Origin: Oceanospirillum maris DSM 6286
Lineage (GTDB): Bacteria; Pseudomonadota; Gammaproteobacteria; Pseudomonadales; Halomonadaceae
DNA: 64,000 nt
NCBI RefSeq assembly: GCF_000422865.1
Contig: NZ_AUGW01000008.1
Location: 1-64,000 of the forward strand
Reading direction: 5' to 3'
Part shown: positions 19,507 through 29,481 of the stretch, piece by piece
How the letters are laid out: every line of letters begins with the position of its first letter
Position numbering within the stretch: position 1 is the first letter of the stretch
Position numbers and translations under genes: made by a program
Notes under the pieces: generated by a model
What the model was told of the DNA's origin: nothing
Database searches by the model: none
What the model saw: the letters and a program-made list of their open reading frames with translations, nothing else

Positions 19507-22500
19507 ATGACGGGGATGAATGGGCCTACCGGCATGATGGTGATTCAAGGGAATCACCTTGAAGCATTACGGGATGTGATGACCGGATGGATAAAAAGAT
19601 ATCCGCTACCTCCCTTAGAAGATGAGCAAATTCTAGTGCAAAGTAACGGCATTGCTCAGTGGCTCAAGATGGCTCTGGCACAGGATGACGTTAACGGTGG
19701 CTGTGGTATTGCTGCTGCGATGAACGTTCAGTTGCCTGGGCGATTTCTATGGCAAGGTTACCGTCATTTTCAACCGGATATTCCCGCCGCATCACCCTTT
19801 GATAAAGCCCCTTTAACGTGGACGCTGTATCAGCTGCTCTCTGATATTGAGCAGCTAAAGCAGTCGGTAGAAAACCCTGAAATACTGACACCTTTACTAG
19901 GCTTTTTACAGCAAGATGCGGACCCGCGCCGTACCCATCAGCTCGCTGGAAAACTCGCCGATTTATATGATCAATATCAGGTATACCGTTCCGACTGGCT
20001 AGCGGCATGGGATCAGGGCAAAGATGTGTTGATTAAACTGGGCAAGGAGCCACCTGAGCAGCCTATTGATGAGGAACAACGCTGGCAACCAGAGCTTTGG
20101 CGTCTAGTAACCCGAACCATTCAAGCCTCGGTTAAGGTATCTGATGTTGATCTTGATACTGGCGCTAGCGGTGCTGGAATTAATGGCGCTGGCCTAGAAA
20201 ATGATACCTGGGCCTTAAAAAGTCGAGCGGCGGTTCACCGGGCAATTGTTGAGCGTTGCCAGGCGCTAACGGAAGCGCCAGAAGAGTTACCTAAACGGGT
20301 GATTGTCTTTGGTATTTCTGCGCTGCCTTATACCGTGCTGGAGTTTTTACAAAGCATCGCTAAATTCTCTCAAGTCTTACTTTTTGTCCACAACCCAAGC
20401 CCCCATTACTGGGGGGACCTTATAGAAGGTAAGGCACTGTTAAAGCAGTACTCACGCATCCGCGAACGTAAGTTACCGGAAGGGTTGCCGCTTGATCAGC
20501 TACACCTACAGGGGAATCCATTATTAGCCTCTTGGGGTAAGCAGGGGCGTGATTATCTGCATCTACTGGATGAAAACGATCAGCCAGAACAGTATAAGGC
20601 TTACTTCAATAGCATTGATCTGTTTGAGCCGCCCTTATTTGAATCATCCGATGATCCTTCATCTCTGCTCCGTTCCCATACTTTACCGCTATTAAAGCAG
20701 CTACAAGATGATATTTACCAACTGCGCAGCCTTGATGAACGTAAGCAGTTGAGCGAGCAGGCTTATTACCAGATTAACCCTGAAGAGGATCAAAGTTTAC
20801 AGTTTATTGTGGCCCATAGCCCCCAGCGGGAAATGGAGATTCTGCATGATCAACTGCTCAACGAATTTGAAAAAAACGGTCATCTAAATCCACGGGATAT
20901 TTTGGTAATGGTACCGGATATCAACGTTTACGCCCCTCATATTCAGGCGGTGTTTGGTCGTTATCAACACCCCGATGCTAATGGCAAGTATGACAAACGC
21001 AAGATTCCGTTTCATGTGTCAGATCAAAGTCAGCGAGGCCGAAATAGCCTTTTGATCGCCTTTGAAACCCTGTTGGGTAGTAAGGATGCGCGTTTTAGCG
21101 TGAGTGAATTACTTGATCTATTAGATACCCCAGCACTGTTGGCACGTTTTGGTTTAGAGCCGGATAACCTAGTACGCCTGCATCAATGGATTAAGGGAGC
21201 GAACATTCGCTGGGGGCTGGATAGCGAGCACCGACAAGAGATTGGTCTAGGCGAAGCTAAAGCGCAGAATACTTGGCTATTTGGCTTACAGAGAATGTTA
21301 CTGGGTTATGCCACAGGGCAGACGGCGCCTTGGCAGAATATTGAACCCTACGATGAAGTTGCAGGCCTTGAGGCAGGCTTGTTAGGGCCTTTGGTTTTGC
21401 TGGTTGAGCGCATTATGGCCCTGCGAATAAACCTACAGCAGCCGAAAAGCCCAAAAGACTGGGAGGTTGAATTAACGCAGTTGTGCGAGGCTTTTTTTAC
21501 CGCCCAAGATAAAGGTGATTTATGGGCGATTGAAAGTATCCGTAAAGCTTTAGAGTCATGGCGGGAAGCCTGTGAATTAGCGCAAGCCGAGGATTTATCT
21601 ATACCGCTTGAAGTCGCCAGAGATGAGTTAATGGCTAATATTGATCAGCCGACGCTTACCCAAAAATTCTTAGGGGGTGCTGTTAACTTTGCCACGTTAA
21701 TGCCGATGCGGGCGATACCCTTTGAGCAGATCTGGATGCTGGGTATGAACGATAGTGATTATCCTCGTAGCCAGAAAACACCTGATTTCGATTTAATGGG
21801 CGATGATTATCGCCCCGGAGATCGCTCCCGCCGTGAAGATGACCGTTACCTCTTTTTGGAAGCCCTGCTCTCTGTGCGGCAAAAATTGGTGATCTCTTGG
21901 GTTGGCCGTAATATTCGTGATAACTCCTTTAAACCACCTTCTGTTTTAGTGGGTCAGTTACGGGATTATCTGCAGGCGGGCTGGCGCTTATCCAATGGCC
22001 AGCCATTGATACAGGCGCTTACCACAGAGCATCCACTGCAACCTTTTAGTCGTGAATATTTTAAGCCAGATGCGAAGAGCAAAAGGCTCTTTACCTACGC
22101 CAATGAATGGCGGCAGATTCATAATGCGCTAGAGCCTAACTCCACCGGTGTACTGGCGATGCCCTCTCTAACGATGGAGGCGAATCTTACGTTAAAAGAT
22201 TTGGCAGATTTCTTGCGCCATCCTCTGAAAAGCTTTTATAAGCAGCGCCTTGGCGTGAGCTGGTTTGATGATGGGGAAACCGCAGAAGATGATGAAACCT
22301 TTAACCTAGATGGTTTAGGGCAATGGCATTTGCATAGCCAAATTGTCGAGCAGTTTAAGCAGCAGCAAGTGAATGAACCGAACGTACCGGCAGAGCAACA
22401 TTTGCAGCAGGCGTTTGATCGGTTGCGCGGTTCGGGTAGCTTGCCCATAGGGAGCTTTGCGGCACTGATAGAAGAAGGGTTGCGTGACGATCTACTCGCC

Positions 22501-23208
22501 CCGTGTCAGTACTATGCCAGCTTGCGAGAGGCTTTCCCCGTTGCGATCAGTAGTCCTGTGTATCAGCTTGAAGTGGCCCCTAATATTACTTTGGAAGGAC
22601 AGGTATTGGATTGCTATCAGGCACATCAAAATGATTTATCTCAGCATAGCGTTTCTGATGCCCCTGATAGCGAAGAGGCTGTGCGTATTATTCTTCAGCC
22701 GAGCAATCTCTTTAAAGCCGGTGAGAAAAAGTACTATCACCTGGTCAAATTCTGGCCTGAGCATCTGCTCGCTCAGTTGAGTCAGCCCACACGTACCTAT
22801 CTATTTGGGGCTAAAAGTGAATCCCCGGTTTGTTTCAGCCCTATGGAATCTGGGCAGGCAAAAGACCTGTTACTGGATCTGGCCCGAGGCTGGGTGACGG
22901 GGATGCAAGCGCCCATTCCATTAGCGTGTAAGACCGCATTTAAAGCGTTATTTGAGGCAAAGAATGTGGCATCAACCTATGAAGGTGCTTATAAGGTTGG
23001 CGGTGAAATATCCGATCATCCAGGCTATGCCCGCCTTTGGCCGGACTTTGAATCCCTTGTTGCAGACGGTCGTTTTGCCGAACTCAGCCAAACGCTTTAC
23101 CAACCGATATTAGATAATCTGAAGCTGACGAACAGCGATCAAGATATGACTGACAGTAAAGCCGGTCGCCATAAAGCCAGTTGCCATAAAGAGGAGGTTG
23201 AGAAATGA
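19507..23208 (+). CDS. recC: Exodeoxyribonuclease V gamma subunit
   Basis: 1233 residues. RecC is the Chi-recognising, strand-splitting subunit of RecBCD, which processes double-strand ends for recombination and degrades linear foreign DNA. The N-terminus (MVIQGNHLEALRDVM, then VQSNGIAQWLKMALA) and the middle (MPMRAIPFEQIWMLGMND, SRREDDRYLFLEALL) match the family. It is somewhat longer than E. coli RecC (1122), partly because of a low-complexity insertion near residue 225 (GASGAGINGAG). It overlaps recB by 4 bp (ATGA). Confidence 0.96.
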   Translation: MTGMNGPTGMMVIQGNHLEALRDVMTGWIKRYPLPPLEDEQILVQSNGIAQWLKMALAQDDVNGGCGIAAAMNVQLPGRFLWQGYRHFQPDIPAASPFDKAPLTWTLYQLLSDIEQLKQSVENPEILTPLLGFLQQDADPRRTHQLAGKLADLYDQYQVYRSDWLAAWDQGKDVLIKLGKEPPEQPIDEEQRWQPELWRLVTRTIQASVKVSDVDLDTGASGAGINGAGLENDTWALKSRAAVHRAIVERCQALTEAPEELPKRVIVFGISALPYTVLEFLQSIAKFSQVLLFVHNPSPHYWGDLIEGKALLKQYSRIRERKLPEGLPLDQLHLQGNPLLASWGKQGRDYLHLLDENDQPEQYKAYFNSIDLFEPPLFESSDDPSSLLRSHTLPLLKQLQDDIYQLRSLDERKQLSEQAYYQINPEEDQSLQFIVAHSPQREMEILHDQLLNEFEKNGHLNPRDILVMVPDINVYAPHIQAVFGRYQHPDANGKYDKRKIPFHVSDQSQRGRNSLLIAFETLLGSKDARFSVSELLDLLDTPALLARFGLEPDNLVRLHQWIKGANIRWGLDSEHRQEIGLGEAKAQNTWLFGLQRMLLGYATGQTAPWQNIEPYDEVAGLEAGLLGPLVLLVERIMALRINLQQPKSPKDWEVELTQLCEAFFTAQDKGDLWAIESIRKALESWREACELAQAEDLSIPLEVARDELMANIDQPTLTQKFLGGAVNFATLMPMRAIPFEQIWMLGMNDSDYPRSQKTPDFDLMGDDYRPGDRSRREDDRYLFLEALLSVRQKLVISWVGRNIRDNSFKPPSVLVGQLRDYLQAGWRLSNGQPLIQALTTEHPLQPFSREYFKPDAKSKRLFTYANEWRQIHNALEPNSTGVLAMPSLTMEANLTLKDLADFLRHPLKSFYKQRLGVSWFDDGETAEDDETFNLDGLGQWHLHSQIVEQFKQQQVNEPNVPAEQHLQQAFDRLRGSGSLPIGSFAALIEEGLRDDLLAPCQYYASLREAFPVAISSPVYQLEVAPNITLEGQVLDCYQAHQNDLSQHSVSDAPDSEEAVRIILQPSNLFKAGEKKYYHLVKFWPEHLLAQLSQPTRTYLFGAKSESPVCFSPMESGQAKDLLLDLARGWVTGMQAPIPLACKTAFKALFEAKNVASTYEGAYKVGGEISDHPGYARLWPDFESLVADGRFAELSQTLYQPILDNLKLTNSDQDMTDSKAGRHKASCHKEEVEK

Positions 23209-26200
23209 GTGAGGTATTTGATTTTCTAACCTTTCCGCTTAAAGGTAGCCGACTGATAGAGGCCAGTGCCGGTACAGGGAAAACCTTTAGCTTGGCTCTG
23301 CTTTATACCCGCTTGATACTGGGACATGGCAAAGCGTTAGAACCGGCTTTAAAATCAACTTTAGAGCCTGAACTCAAGGATCAGCACTCAGGCTTTACAC
23401 GGGCATTAACCCCGAAAGAGATTCTTGTGGTGACCTTCACAGAAGCCGCTGCCGAAGAGTTACGAGACCGAATTCGAGCGCGCCTTGTTGAAGCGGTAGA
23501 TGTTTTTCAGCAGGCCACTCTTGGGGATTGTGATAATGAACCATTGCAGCGACTTAAAGCAGACTTTCCCCCAGAGCAATGGCCTGGCTGTGCTTGGCGA
23601 TTAAAAATCGCAGCGGAATCGATGGATGAAGCCAGCATCTCGACGATCCACAGTTGGTGTAATCGTATGCTCGTGGAACACGCCTTTGATACCCGAGGTC
23701 TGTTTAATCGAGAGTTGGTCACGGATCAAAGCGAGCTGCTCGCTGAAGTCGTAAAAGATTATTGGCGTAAACACTTCTACCGGCTTGAAGAGAGTGCTGT
23801 TGCGCTGGTTCAGGCACATTTTAACGCTCCGGCAAATCTTCAGGCATCTTTAAATAACCTAATACAGAGTCAGCACGATGGCATCAGCTATGGCGGCCAA
23901 CCACTGAAAATAAGGTCGTTTGATGAGGTTGTCGCGTTACTTCACGCTGAGCAAGAGAAAAAAGAGCAACAGGCCAAACGAGAGAATGCTGCCAAACAAG
24001 CATGGTTAGAGGATTGGGATGCTATTTGTGATTACCTCAATAGTATCCGAGAGCGCTTAAATGGAACGCGCCATGGCAGCACACGACCTGAGACATTTAA
24101 AGCGCTTTTGGATGAAATCTATATCTGGGCCAAGGGCAGTCCTAGTGATAATGGCAGCAGTGATGGCAGCGGTGAAAATAAGGCCCCAAGCAAACTGAAA
24201 AACTTTGCTACAGGGGCTTTCACGTTTAAGAAAAATAAAGAGGTTGAGATTGAAGCCTTTCGCGCCTTCGACGCCACCAATGAACTGTTTTACGGTACAG
24301 ATGATGACCTTTATGGAGAGGCTAAGGGCAACCTTGATCTTCCGTTAAAGGCGGTTCTACAAGCCCATGCCTATCAATGGGTTAAAACAGAGTTTGCGGC
24401 ACGTATGCAGCAGCGCGCGGAAATGAGTTTTGATGATCTGCTAACTCAGCTTTGGCGCGCTCTTAATGATGGTGATCAAGGGCGGCATCTTGCTAAGGCC
24501 TTGGTGAATAGCTTTCCTGTGGCTTTAATTGATGAGTTTCAGGATACCGACCCGATTCAATATGGAATTTTTGATGCCATCTATCAGGTTGAACAGAATA
24601 ATCCTGCCTCTGCCCTAATTATGATCGGAGATCCTAAACAGGCTATCTATAGTTTTCGTGGCGCGGATATTCATACCTATCTAGCCGCCCGTAGCGCCAC
24701 GGGTCATCGACAGTACACCTTGGCAAAAAACTTCCGATCGACAGAGGGGATTGTTAAGGCCTGCAATCATCTGTTTCAGCATGCAGAACAGCACCCCCGT
24801 GGCGCTTTTCGGTTTAAGCCAGAAACAGGGGAGAACCCCATTCCCTACGTGGAAGTGGAAGCGGCCGGTCGTCAGGATCAGTTTATTGTTCAAGGCCAGC
24901 CGGTAGCACCGCTAACGCTATTTCCGGTGTATTCTCTCGCGTCTTCACCGGAAGGTGACGATAGCGGTAGCAACCTGATCGCTCAAACCGCTTATCGAGA
25001 GCAAGTTGCAGAGATTGCCGCCACACAGATCGTTACATGGCTTAATGATGGGCAGCATCAGCAAGCGGGGTTTTCGGTTGATGGTGAGAATGGCCAGCTT
25101 GAAACGGCGCTACAGCCTAAAGATATTGCGGTCTTGGTACGTACCGGAAAAGAAGCCAAATTGGTACGGGATGCGCTCCACCGCCGCCAAGTGGCCAGTG
25201 TTTACTTGTCTGATCGAGAATCGGTTTTTGCCAGCCAAGAAGCCGAAGATTTGCTGATCTGGTTAAAGGCCTGTGCGGAGCCATCCAATGAGCAAAAAGT
25301 CCGCGGGGCACTGGGTACGAATACGTTAGATTTACCCCTAGAGCAGCTAGCCCATTGGCGGGAGGATGAACTGGGCTGGGAAGCGCAGATGCTCACCTTT
25401 ATCTCTTTGCGTCAAGTGTGGTATCAGCAAGGAATACTCGCCCTTGTGCGTGAATTGCTGGAACGTTACCAGCTACCGGCGCGACTATTAGCGAATCCCG
25501 ATGGAGAACGCGCCTTAACGAACTTGCTGCACTTGGCTGAGTGGCTGGAACATGCAGCGGTGGAGCTTCGGGGTGATCAGGCGCTTATACGTCATTTTTC
25601 TGAACAAATTGCTGCCCAAGATGAGCAACAGATTTTGCGCCTAGAAAGCGATGCGGATTTGGTTCAAGTCATCACCATCCATAAATCGAAAGGTTTAGAG
25701 TACCCCTTGGTTATGTTGCCTTTTATGGGAAGCTGGAAGGTTGTTGATGGTAAAACATCCATTGTTAATTGGCTCTCAGGTCACCATCATTTTAAAGAGA
25801 TCTCAGATAATAAGGTATTTGGTGAGGCTTGGGATTTGGCCGACCAAGAGCGGCTTAGCGAAGATATGCGCTTGTTATATGTGGCTCTGACTCGTGCCAG
25901 TCATCTGTTGTGGCTTGGTGTTGGCGCGCTTAAAGAGGGCAATAGCAAAACACCCAACGTTGAACGCTCCGCCATGGGGTATCTGTTAAATGGTGGTGAG
26001 AAAATTAAAGAAGCGGATCAAGTGCTAGAAGCTTATCAAACATTGGCGGAGGGTTGCGACCAGATCACATGGTTAGAGCAACCCCCTGCTATTACGGATG
26101 ATTGTTATCAACCGGCTCAATTAAGCACGTTGACAGATGCCCGTAAAACAGAGGGTTTAGGCCGTCTTAATGATTGGTGGATCGCCAGCTATTCCAGTAT

Positions 26201-27239
26201 TAAATTTGGCAAACTAAGCGAGCCTGCGGACTATGCCGTAGCACTTGATCAACAAAGTGGAAGGCTTGAGCAAAGAAACGAAGGGCTTGATCAAGATGAG
26301 GTAGAAACCGCTTTTGAGGTGACCGCCAGCGAGATGACCGATGAGCCTAAGGAAACACCGATACTGCCCGTTGATGAAGAGCGGTTTATGCATCAGTTCC
26401 CGGGCGGTGCAGAGTGGGGGACTTTTTTACACCATGTGATTGAGTGGTCTGCTGAACAGCGTAGTATTTTGAATGTTGGCAGCAAACAACCTTTGAAAGG
26501 CTTTAATGCGGTTTACCAAGATGATGATCTTCGTGATGATCATATTTACCGTTTATGTCAGCTGCGTAATATTGGCCATCACGCTAAGGGATTAAGCCAG
26601 TGGTTAAAAGACTTTATGTCGATGACTTGGCAGTTTTCTCACTATATGGATCATTCTGATGGTGATCAAGCCGTACCAAAATCACTCAGCTTGGCGGATT
26701 TATCAACCAAGCAGATGATGGTGGAAATGGAGTTTCTTTTTAGCAGCCAAAATGTGTCTAGCCATCATTTAGACCGTTTGGTGCGGGAGATGACCTTGGA
26801 TCAAGCACCTCGGCCTATGGCTCAGCCGAATAGGCTCAACGGTATGCTGAAGGGCTTTATAGATTTAGTGGTGGAGTATCAAGGCCGCTATTATGTCGTG
26901 GATTGGAAATCGAACAAGTTGGGCAAGGATGATAGTGATTACACTGTAGAAAAAATGCAGGAGGCGATTCTTAAAAAACGCTACGACCTGCAATACGTAC
27001 TCTACACCTTAGCCTTGCATCGCCAGTTAAAAGCTCGCCTGCCAGATTACGATTATGAGACCCATATCGGTGGGGCGGTTTATGTCTTTCTTAGGGGATG
27101 GAAATCTCAAGGGCAGGGTTTATTTTATGATCGTCCTTCCAAGGCCTTAATTGAGCAGCTTGATAGGCTCTTTGCCGGTTCTACCGATGTCCATAAGGGG
27201 AGTGATCAGGGTAAAGATTCGAAAGGAGCGTCTCTATGA
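23205..27239 (+). CDS. recB: Exodeoxyribonuclease V beta subunit
   Basis: 1344 residues. RecB is the 3'-5' helicase and nuclease of RecBCD. The Walker A is EASAGTGKTFSLAL near residue 20; the Walker B is ALIDEFQDTDPIQY; other helicase motifs are GDPKQAIYSFRGAD and ITIHKSKGLEYPLV. The C-terminal nuclease carries VVDWKSNKLG, with the catalytic Asp and Lys. It is longer than the E. coli protein (1180); low-complexity insertions occur near residue 320. It overlaps recC and recD by 4 bp each. Confidence 0.97.
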   Translation: MSEVFDFLTFPLKGSRLIEASAGTGKTFSLALLYTRLILGHGKALEPALKSTLEPELKDQHSGFTRALTPKEILVVTFTEAAAEELRDRIRARLVEAVDVFQQATLGDCDNEPLQRLKADFPPEQWPGCAWRLKIAAESMDEASISTIHSWCNRMLVEHAFDTRGLFNRELVTDQSELLAEVVKDYWRKHFYRLEESAVALVQAHFNAPANLQASLNNLIQSQHDGISYGGQPLKIRSFDEVVALLHAEQEKKEQQAKRENAAKQAWLEDWDAICDYLNSIRERLNGTRHGSTRPETFKALLDEIYIWAKGSPSDNGSSDGSGENKAPSKLKNFATGAFTFKKNKEVEIEAFRAFDATNELFYGTDDDLYGEAKGNLDLPLKAVLQAHAYQWVKTEFAARMQQRAEMSFDDLLTQLWRALNDGDQGRHLAKALVNSFPVALIDEFQDTDPIQYGIFDAIYQVEQNNPASALIMIGDPKQAIYSFRGADIHTYLAARSATGHRQYTLAKNFRSTEGIVKACNHLFQHAEQHPRGAFRFKPETGENPIPYVEVEAAGRQDQFIVQGQPVAPLTLFPVYSLASSPEGDDSGSNLIAQTAYREQVAEIAATQIVTWLNDGQHQQAGFSVDGENGQLETALQPKDIAVLVRTGKEAKLVRDALHRRQVASVYLSDRESVFASQEAEDLLIWLKACAEPSNEQKVRGALGTNTLDLPLEQLAHWREDELGWEAQMLTFISLRQVWYQQGILALVRELLERYQLPARLLANPDGERALTNLLHLAEWLEHAAVELRGDQALIRHFSEQIAAQDEQQILRLESDADLVQVITIHKSKGLEYPLVMLPFMGSWKVVDGKTSIVNWLSGHHHFKEISDNKVFGEAWDLADQERLSEDMRLLYVALTRASHLLWLGVGALKEGNSKTPNVERSAMGYLLNGGEKIKEADQVLEAYQTLAEGCDQITWLEQPPAITDDCYQPAQLSTLTDARKTEGLGRLNDWWIASYSSIKFGKLSEPADYAVALDQQSGRLEQRNEGLDQDEVETAFEVTASEMTDEPKETPILPVDEERFMHQFPGGAEWGTFLHHVIEWSAEQRSILNVGSKQPLKGFNAVYQDDDLRDDHIYRLCQLRNIGHHAKGLSQWLKDFMSMTWQFSHYMDHSDGDQAVPKSLSLADLSTKQMMVEMEFLFSSQNVSSHHLDRLVREMTLDQAPRPMAQPNRLNGMLKGFIDLVVEYQGRYYVVDWKSNKLGKDDSDYTVEKMQEAILKKRYDLQYVLYTLALHRQLKARLPDYDYETHIGGAVYVFLRGWKSQGQGLFYDRPSKALIEQLDRLFAGSTDVHKGSDQGKDSKGASL

Positions 27240-29392
27240 CAACCTCGCGCCATCAAAAGATATTCGCAGAGCTACAGGAGCGGCTGCAGTTTTGGGTTGA
27301 TAAAGGGGCTATCAGAGCTTTGGATTTGGCCTTTGCTCGTTTTATTGATCAACAGGTGGGCGGTTTTACATCCTCTGCCCAATGGCTAGCCTGTCTTTTG
27401 GTGAGTGAACGCACCGCCCACGGTCATGTTTGCTTGGATCTTGCGGAGGTACTCGCAGGTGATCAAGTATTGTTATCAAATATCCGTGATCTTGATGCGG
27501 CAAGTCGTATTAAGCGGGAGTTAGCAGAGATACAAGCTCAAATACCTTCACCTGCATTGTGGGCTGAATGGCTGCGCCAGTGTCCGGCAATAACCACGCT
27601 AGATTTTAACGACGGTAACGGAGTACCAAATATCTCGAACGCAAGGCCTATGGTGCTTACGGGAAGCAAGGATAAGCCGTTGCTTTATCTTCATCGCTAT
27701 TGGCAGTACGAACAGGTTGTACGTTTAGGGATTGGGCAGAGATTACAGACTATTCCGTTACCACCGCAGACATTAGCGCTACTGGATACGATCTTTGGCG
27801 ACGGCAGCGATCTGCTGGCACCCAATTGGCAGAAAATCGCCTGTGGCCTTTCTGCTCGCAGCGGGTTTAGTATTATTACCGGCGGCCCTGGCACAGGGAA
27901 AACCACCACGGTGGTACGTTTACTGGCACTATTGCAGGGATTGCAGTTATCAGAGGGGTTATCGCCTTTGATCATTCGTTTAGCGGCACCGACAGGGAAA
28001 GCCGCTGCACGATTAAATGAGTCCATTGCAGGGAGTGTTCAGCAATTAAACCTGCATAGCGATAGCTTAACGCCAGAACAAATGGCCCAATGGCAGCCTT
28101 CGATTCCAACGGAGGTGAGCACCTTACACCGGCTTTTAGGTAGCCTGCCCAATACTCGGCATTTTCGGCACAATAAAGCGAATCCACTACCGGCTGATAT
28201 CGTTGTTGTGGATGAAGCGTCGATGGTTGATGTGGAGATGATGGCTAAGCTGATGGAGGCCTTGCGCCCTGATGCTCGTCTTATTCTGCTAGGGGATAAA
28301 GATCAGCTCGCCTCGGTAGAAGCTGGGTCGGTACTGGGAGACCTTTGCCAACAGGCAGAAGACGGGCATTACAGCGCTGAAACCTGTGCTTTTATTACGG
28401 AGGCTACAGGGCAGCAGGTTGAGGATCGCTATCGGTTTAAAGATGATGGCTATCAGTTTAAAAAGAATGAGGCTACAGACAGCTGTCAGTCAAACAGCAA
28501 TCATCCTAACAGCAATCAGGCAAACAACAGTGCATGGCTTTCGCCATTGGCTCAGCGCATTAGTCAGGCGACCACGATGCTGCGCTACTGCTACCGTTCT
28601 GAAGGGAAGGGGCTGCTGGATTTTGCCAAATGGGTTAATCTGCAGGAGATTTTTGCATCAGGCCTATCGGGCTTAACGTATTACTTTGAGCAATACCCTG
28701 AGGAACTACAGCATATTGAGCTGCAATCGAATCAGGATGAGCGAGACTGGAAACCCTTCGAGCAGCAAATTATTACCGGCTACAAACCTTATTTGCAGAT
28801 GTTAAAAGAGCTGCCTCAGCTCTCGCCAGAAACGCTTGATGATTGGGTCTTAACGTTGTTTGAACAGCATAAAAAATTCCAATTATTATCAGCCGTTCGC
28901 CAAGGCGATTTTGGTGTTGAAGGACTTAATCTTAAGATTCGACAGCTACTCGCACATCGCCAGTTAATCGCTTCTACAGAGCAGCAGTGGTATTCGGGCC
29001 GCCCCGTATTGGTCACGCAAAATGACTACAGCTTAAAATTGATGAATGGTGATATCGGCCTTTGCTTGGAGCTGCCCTTTGACAATCAAGGTATTCGTCG
29101 ATTTCGCGTTGCTTTTCCTGATAGTAAAGGCGGGGTTCGCTGGATATTGCCTAGCCGTCTACAAAGTGTAGAAACGGTTTTTGCGATGACCGTGCATAAA
29201 TCCCAAGGTTCAGAATTTGAGCACACCGCCCTTATTTTGCCGGACAAAATTAATGCGGTGCTCACTAAAGAGCTGCTTTATACCGGCATCACCCGATCAA
29301 AAAAACGTTTCACCTTGATTACCCCTGAGCGTGGCGTATTAGAGATGGCGTTAAAACAGAGTATCAATCGAGCCAGTGGTTTATTAACTTAG
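27236..29392 (+). CDS. recD: Exodeoxyribonuclease V alpha subunit
   Basis: 718 residues. RecD is the 5'-3' helicase of RecBCD. The Walker A is ITGGPGTGKTTTVVRLL near residue 216; APTGKAAARLNESI, VVDEASMVDVEMM, LGDKDQLASVEAGSVLGD and the C-terminal MTVHKSQGSEFEHTALILP complete the superfamily 1B set. An Asn/Ser-rich insertion (about residues 415-435) sits between motifs and is probably a loop. The recC-recB-recD order without ptrA or thyA differs from E. coli. Confidence 0.97.
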   Translation: MTTSRHQKIFAELQERLQFWVDKGAIRALDLAFARFIDQQVGGFTSSAQWLACLLVSERTAHGHVCLDLAEVLAGDQVLLSNIRDLDAASRIKRELAEIQAQIPSPALWAEWLRQCPAITTLDFNDGNGVPNISNARPMVLTGSKDKPLLYLHRYWQYEQVVRLGIGQRLQTIPLPPQTLALLDTIFGDGSDLLAPNWQKIACGLSARSGFSIITGGPGTGKTTTVVRLLALLQGLQLSEGLSPLIIRLAAPTGKAAARLNESIAGSVQQLNLHSDSLTPEQMAQWQPSIPTEVSTLHRLLGSLPNTRHFRHNKANPLPADIVVVDEASMVDVEMMAKLMEALRPDARLILLGDKDQLASVEAGSVLGDLCQQAEDGHYSAETCAFITEATGQQVEDRYRFKDDGYQFKKNEATDSCQSNSNHPNSNQANNSAWLSPLAQRISQATTMLRYCYRSEGKGLLDFAKWVNLQEIFASGLSGLTYYFEQYPEELQHIELQSNQDERDWKPFEQQIITGYKPYLQMLKELPQLSPETLDDWVLTLFEQHKKFQLLSAVRQGDFGVEGLNLKIRQLLAHRQLIASTEQQWYSGRPVLVTQNDYSLKLMNGDIGLCLELPFDNQGIRRFRVAFPDSKGGVRWILPSRLQSVETVFAMTVHKSQGSEFEHTALILPDKINAVLTKELLYTGITRSKKRFTLITPERGVLEMALKQSINRASGLLT

Positions 29393-29403
29393 GTTTGCAT
29401 TTT

Positions 29404-29417
29404 CAAACAACTGTTTG
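29404..29417. promoter_or_regulatory. PsrA-type operator upstream of the GMC oxidoreductase gene
   Basis: CAAAC-AACT-GTTTG fits the published PsrA pattern (G/C)AAAC(N2-4)GTTT(G/C); the symmetry extends to TCAAACA/TGTTTGA (29403-29418). PsrA is a TetR-family, fatty-acid-responsive regulator in Pseudomonas and Shewanella. The site lies 65 bp before the likely ATG of the GMC gene. Confidence 0.5.
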
Positions 29418-29481
29418 ATGTTTCTATAGGCTTTGACTAATCTGCTTGTTTAACAATAAAAATAAGTTGGGTGAAGCCATT

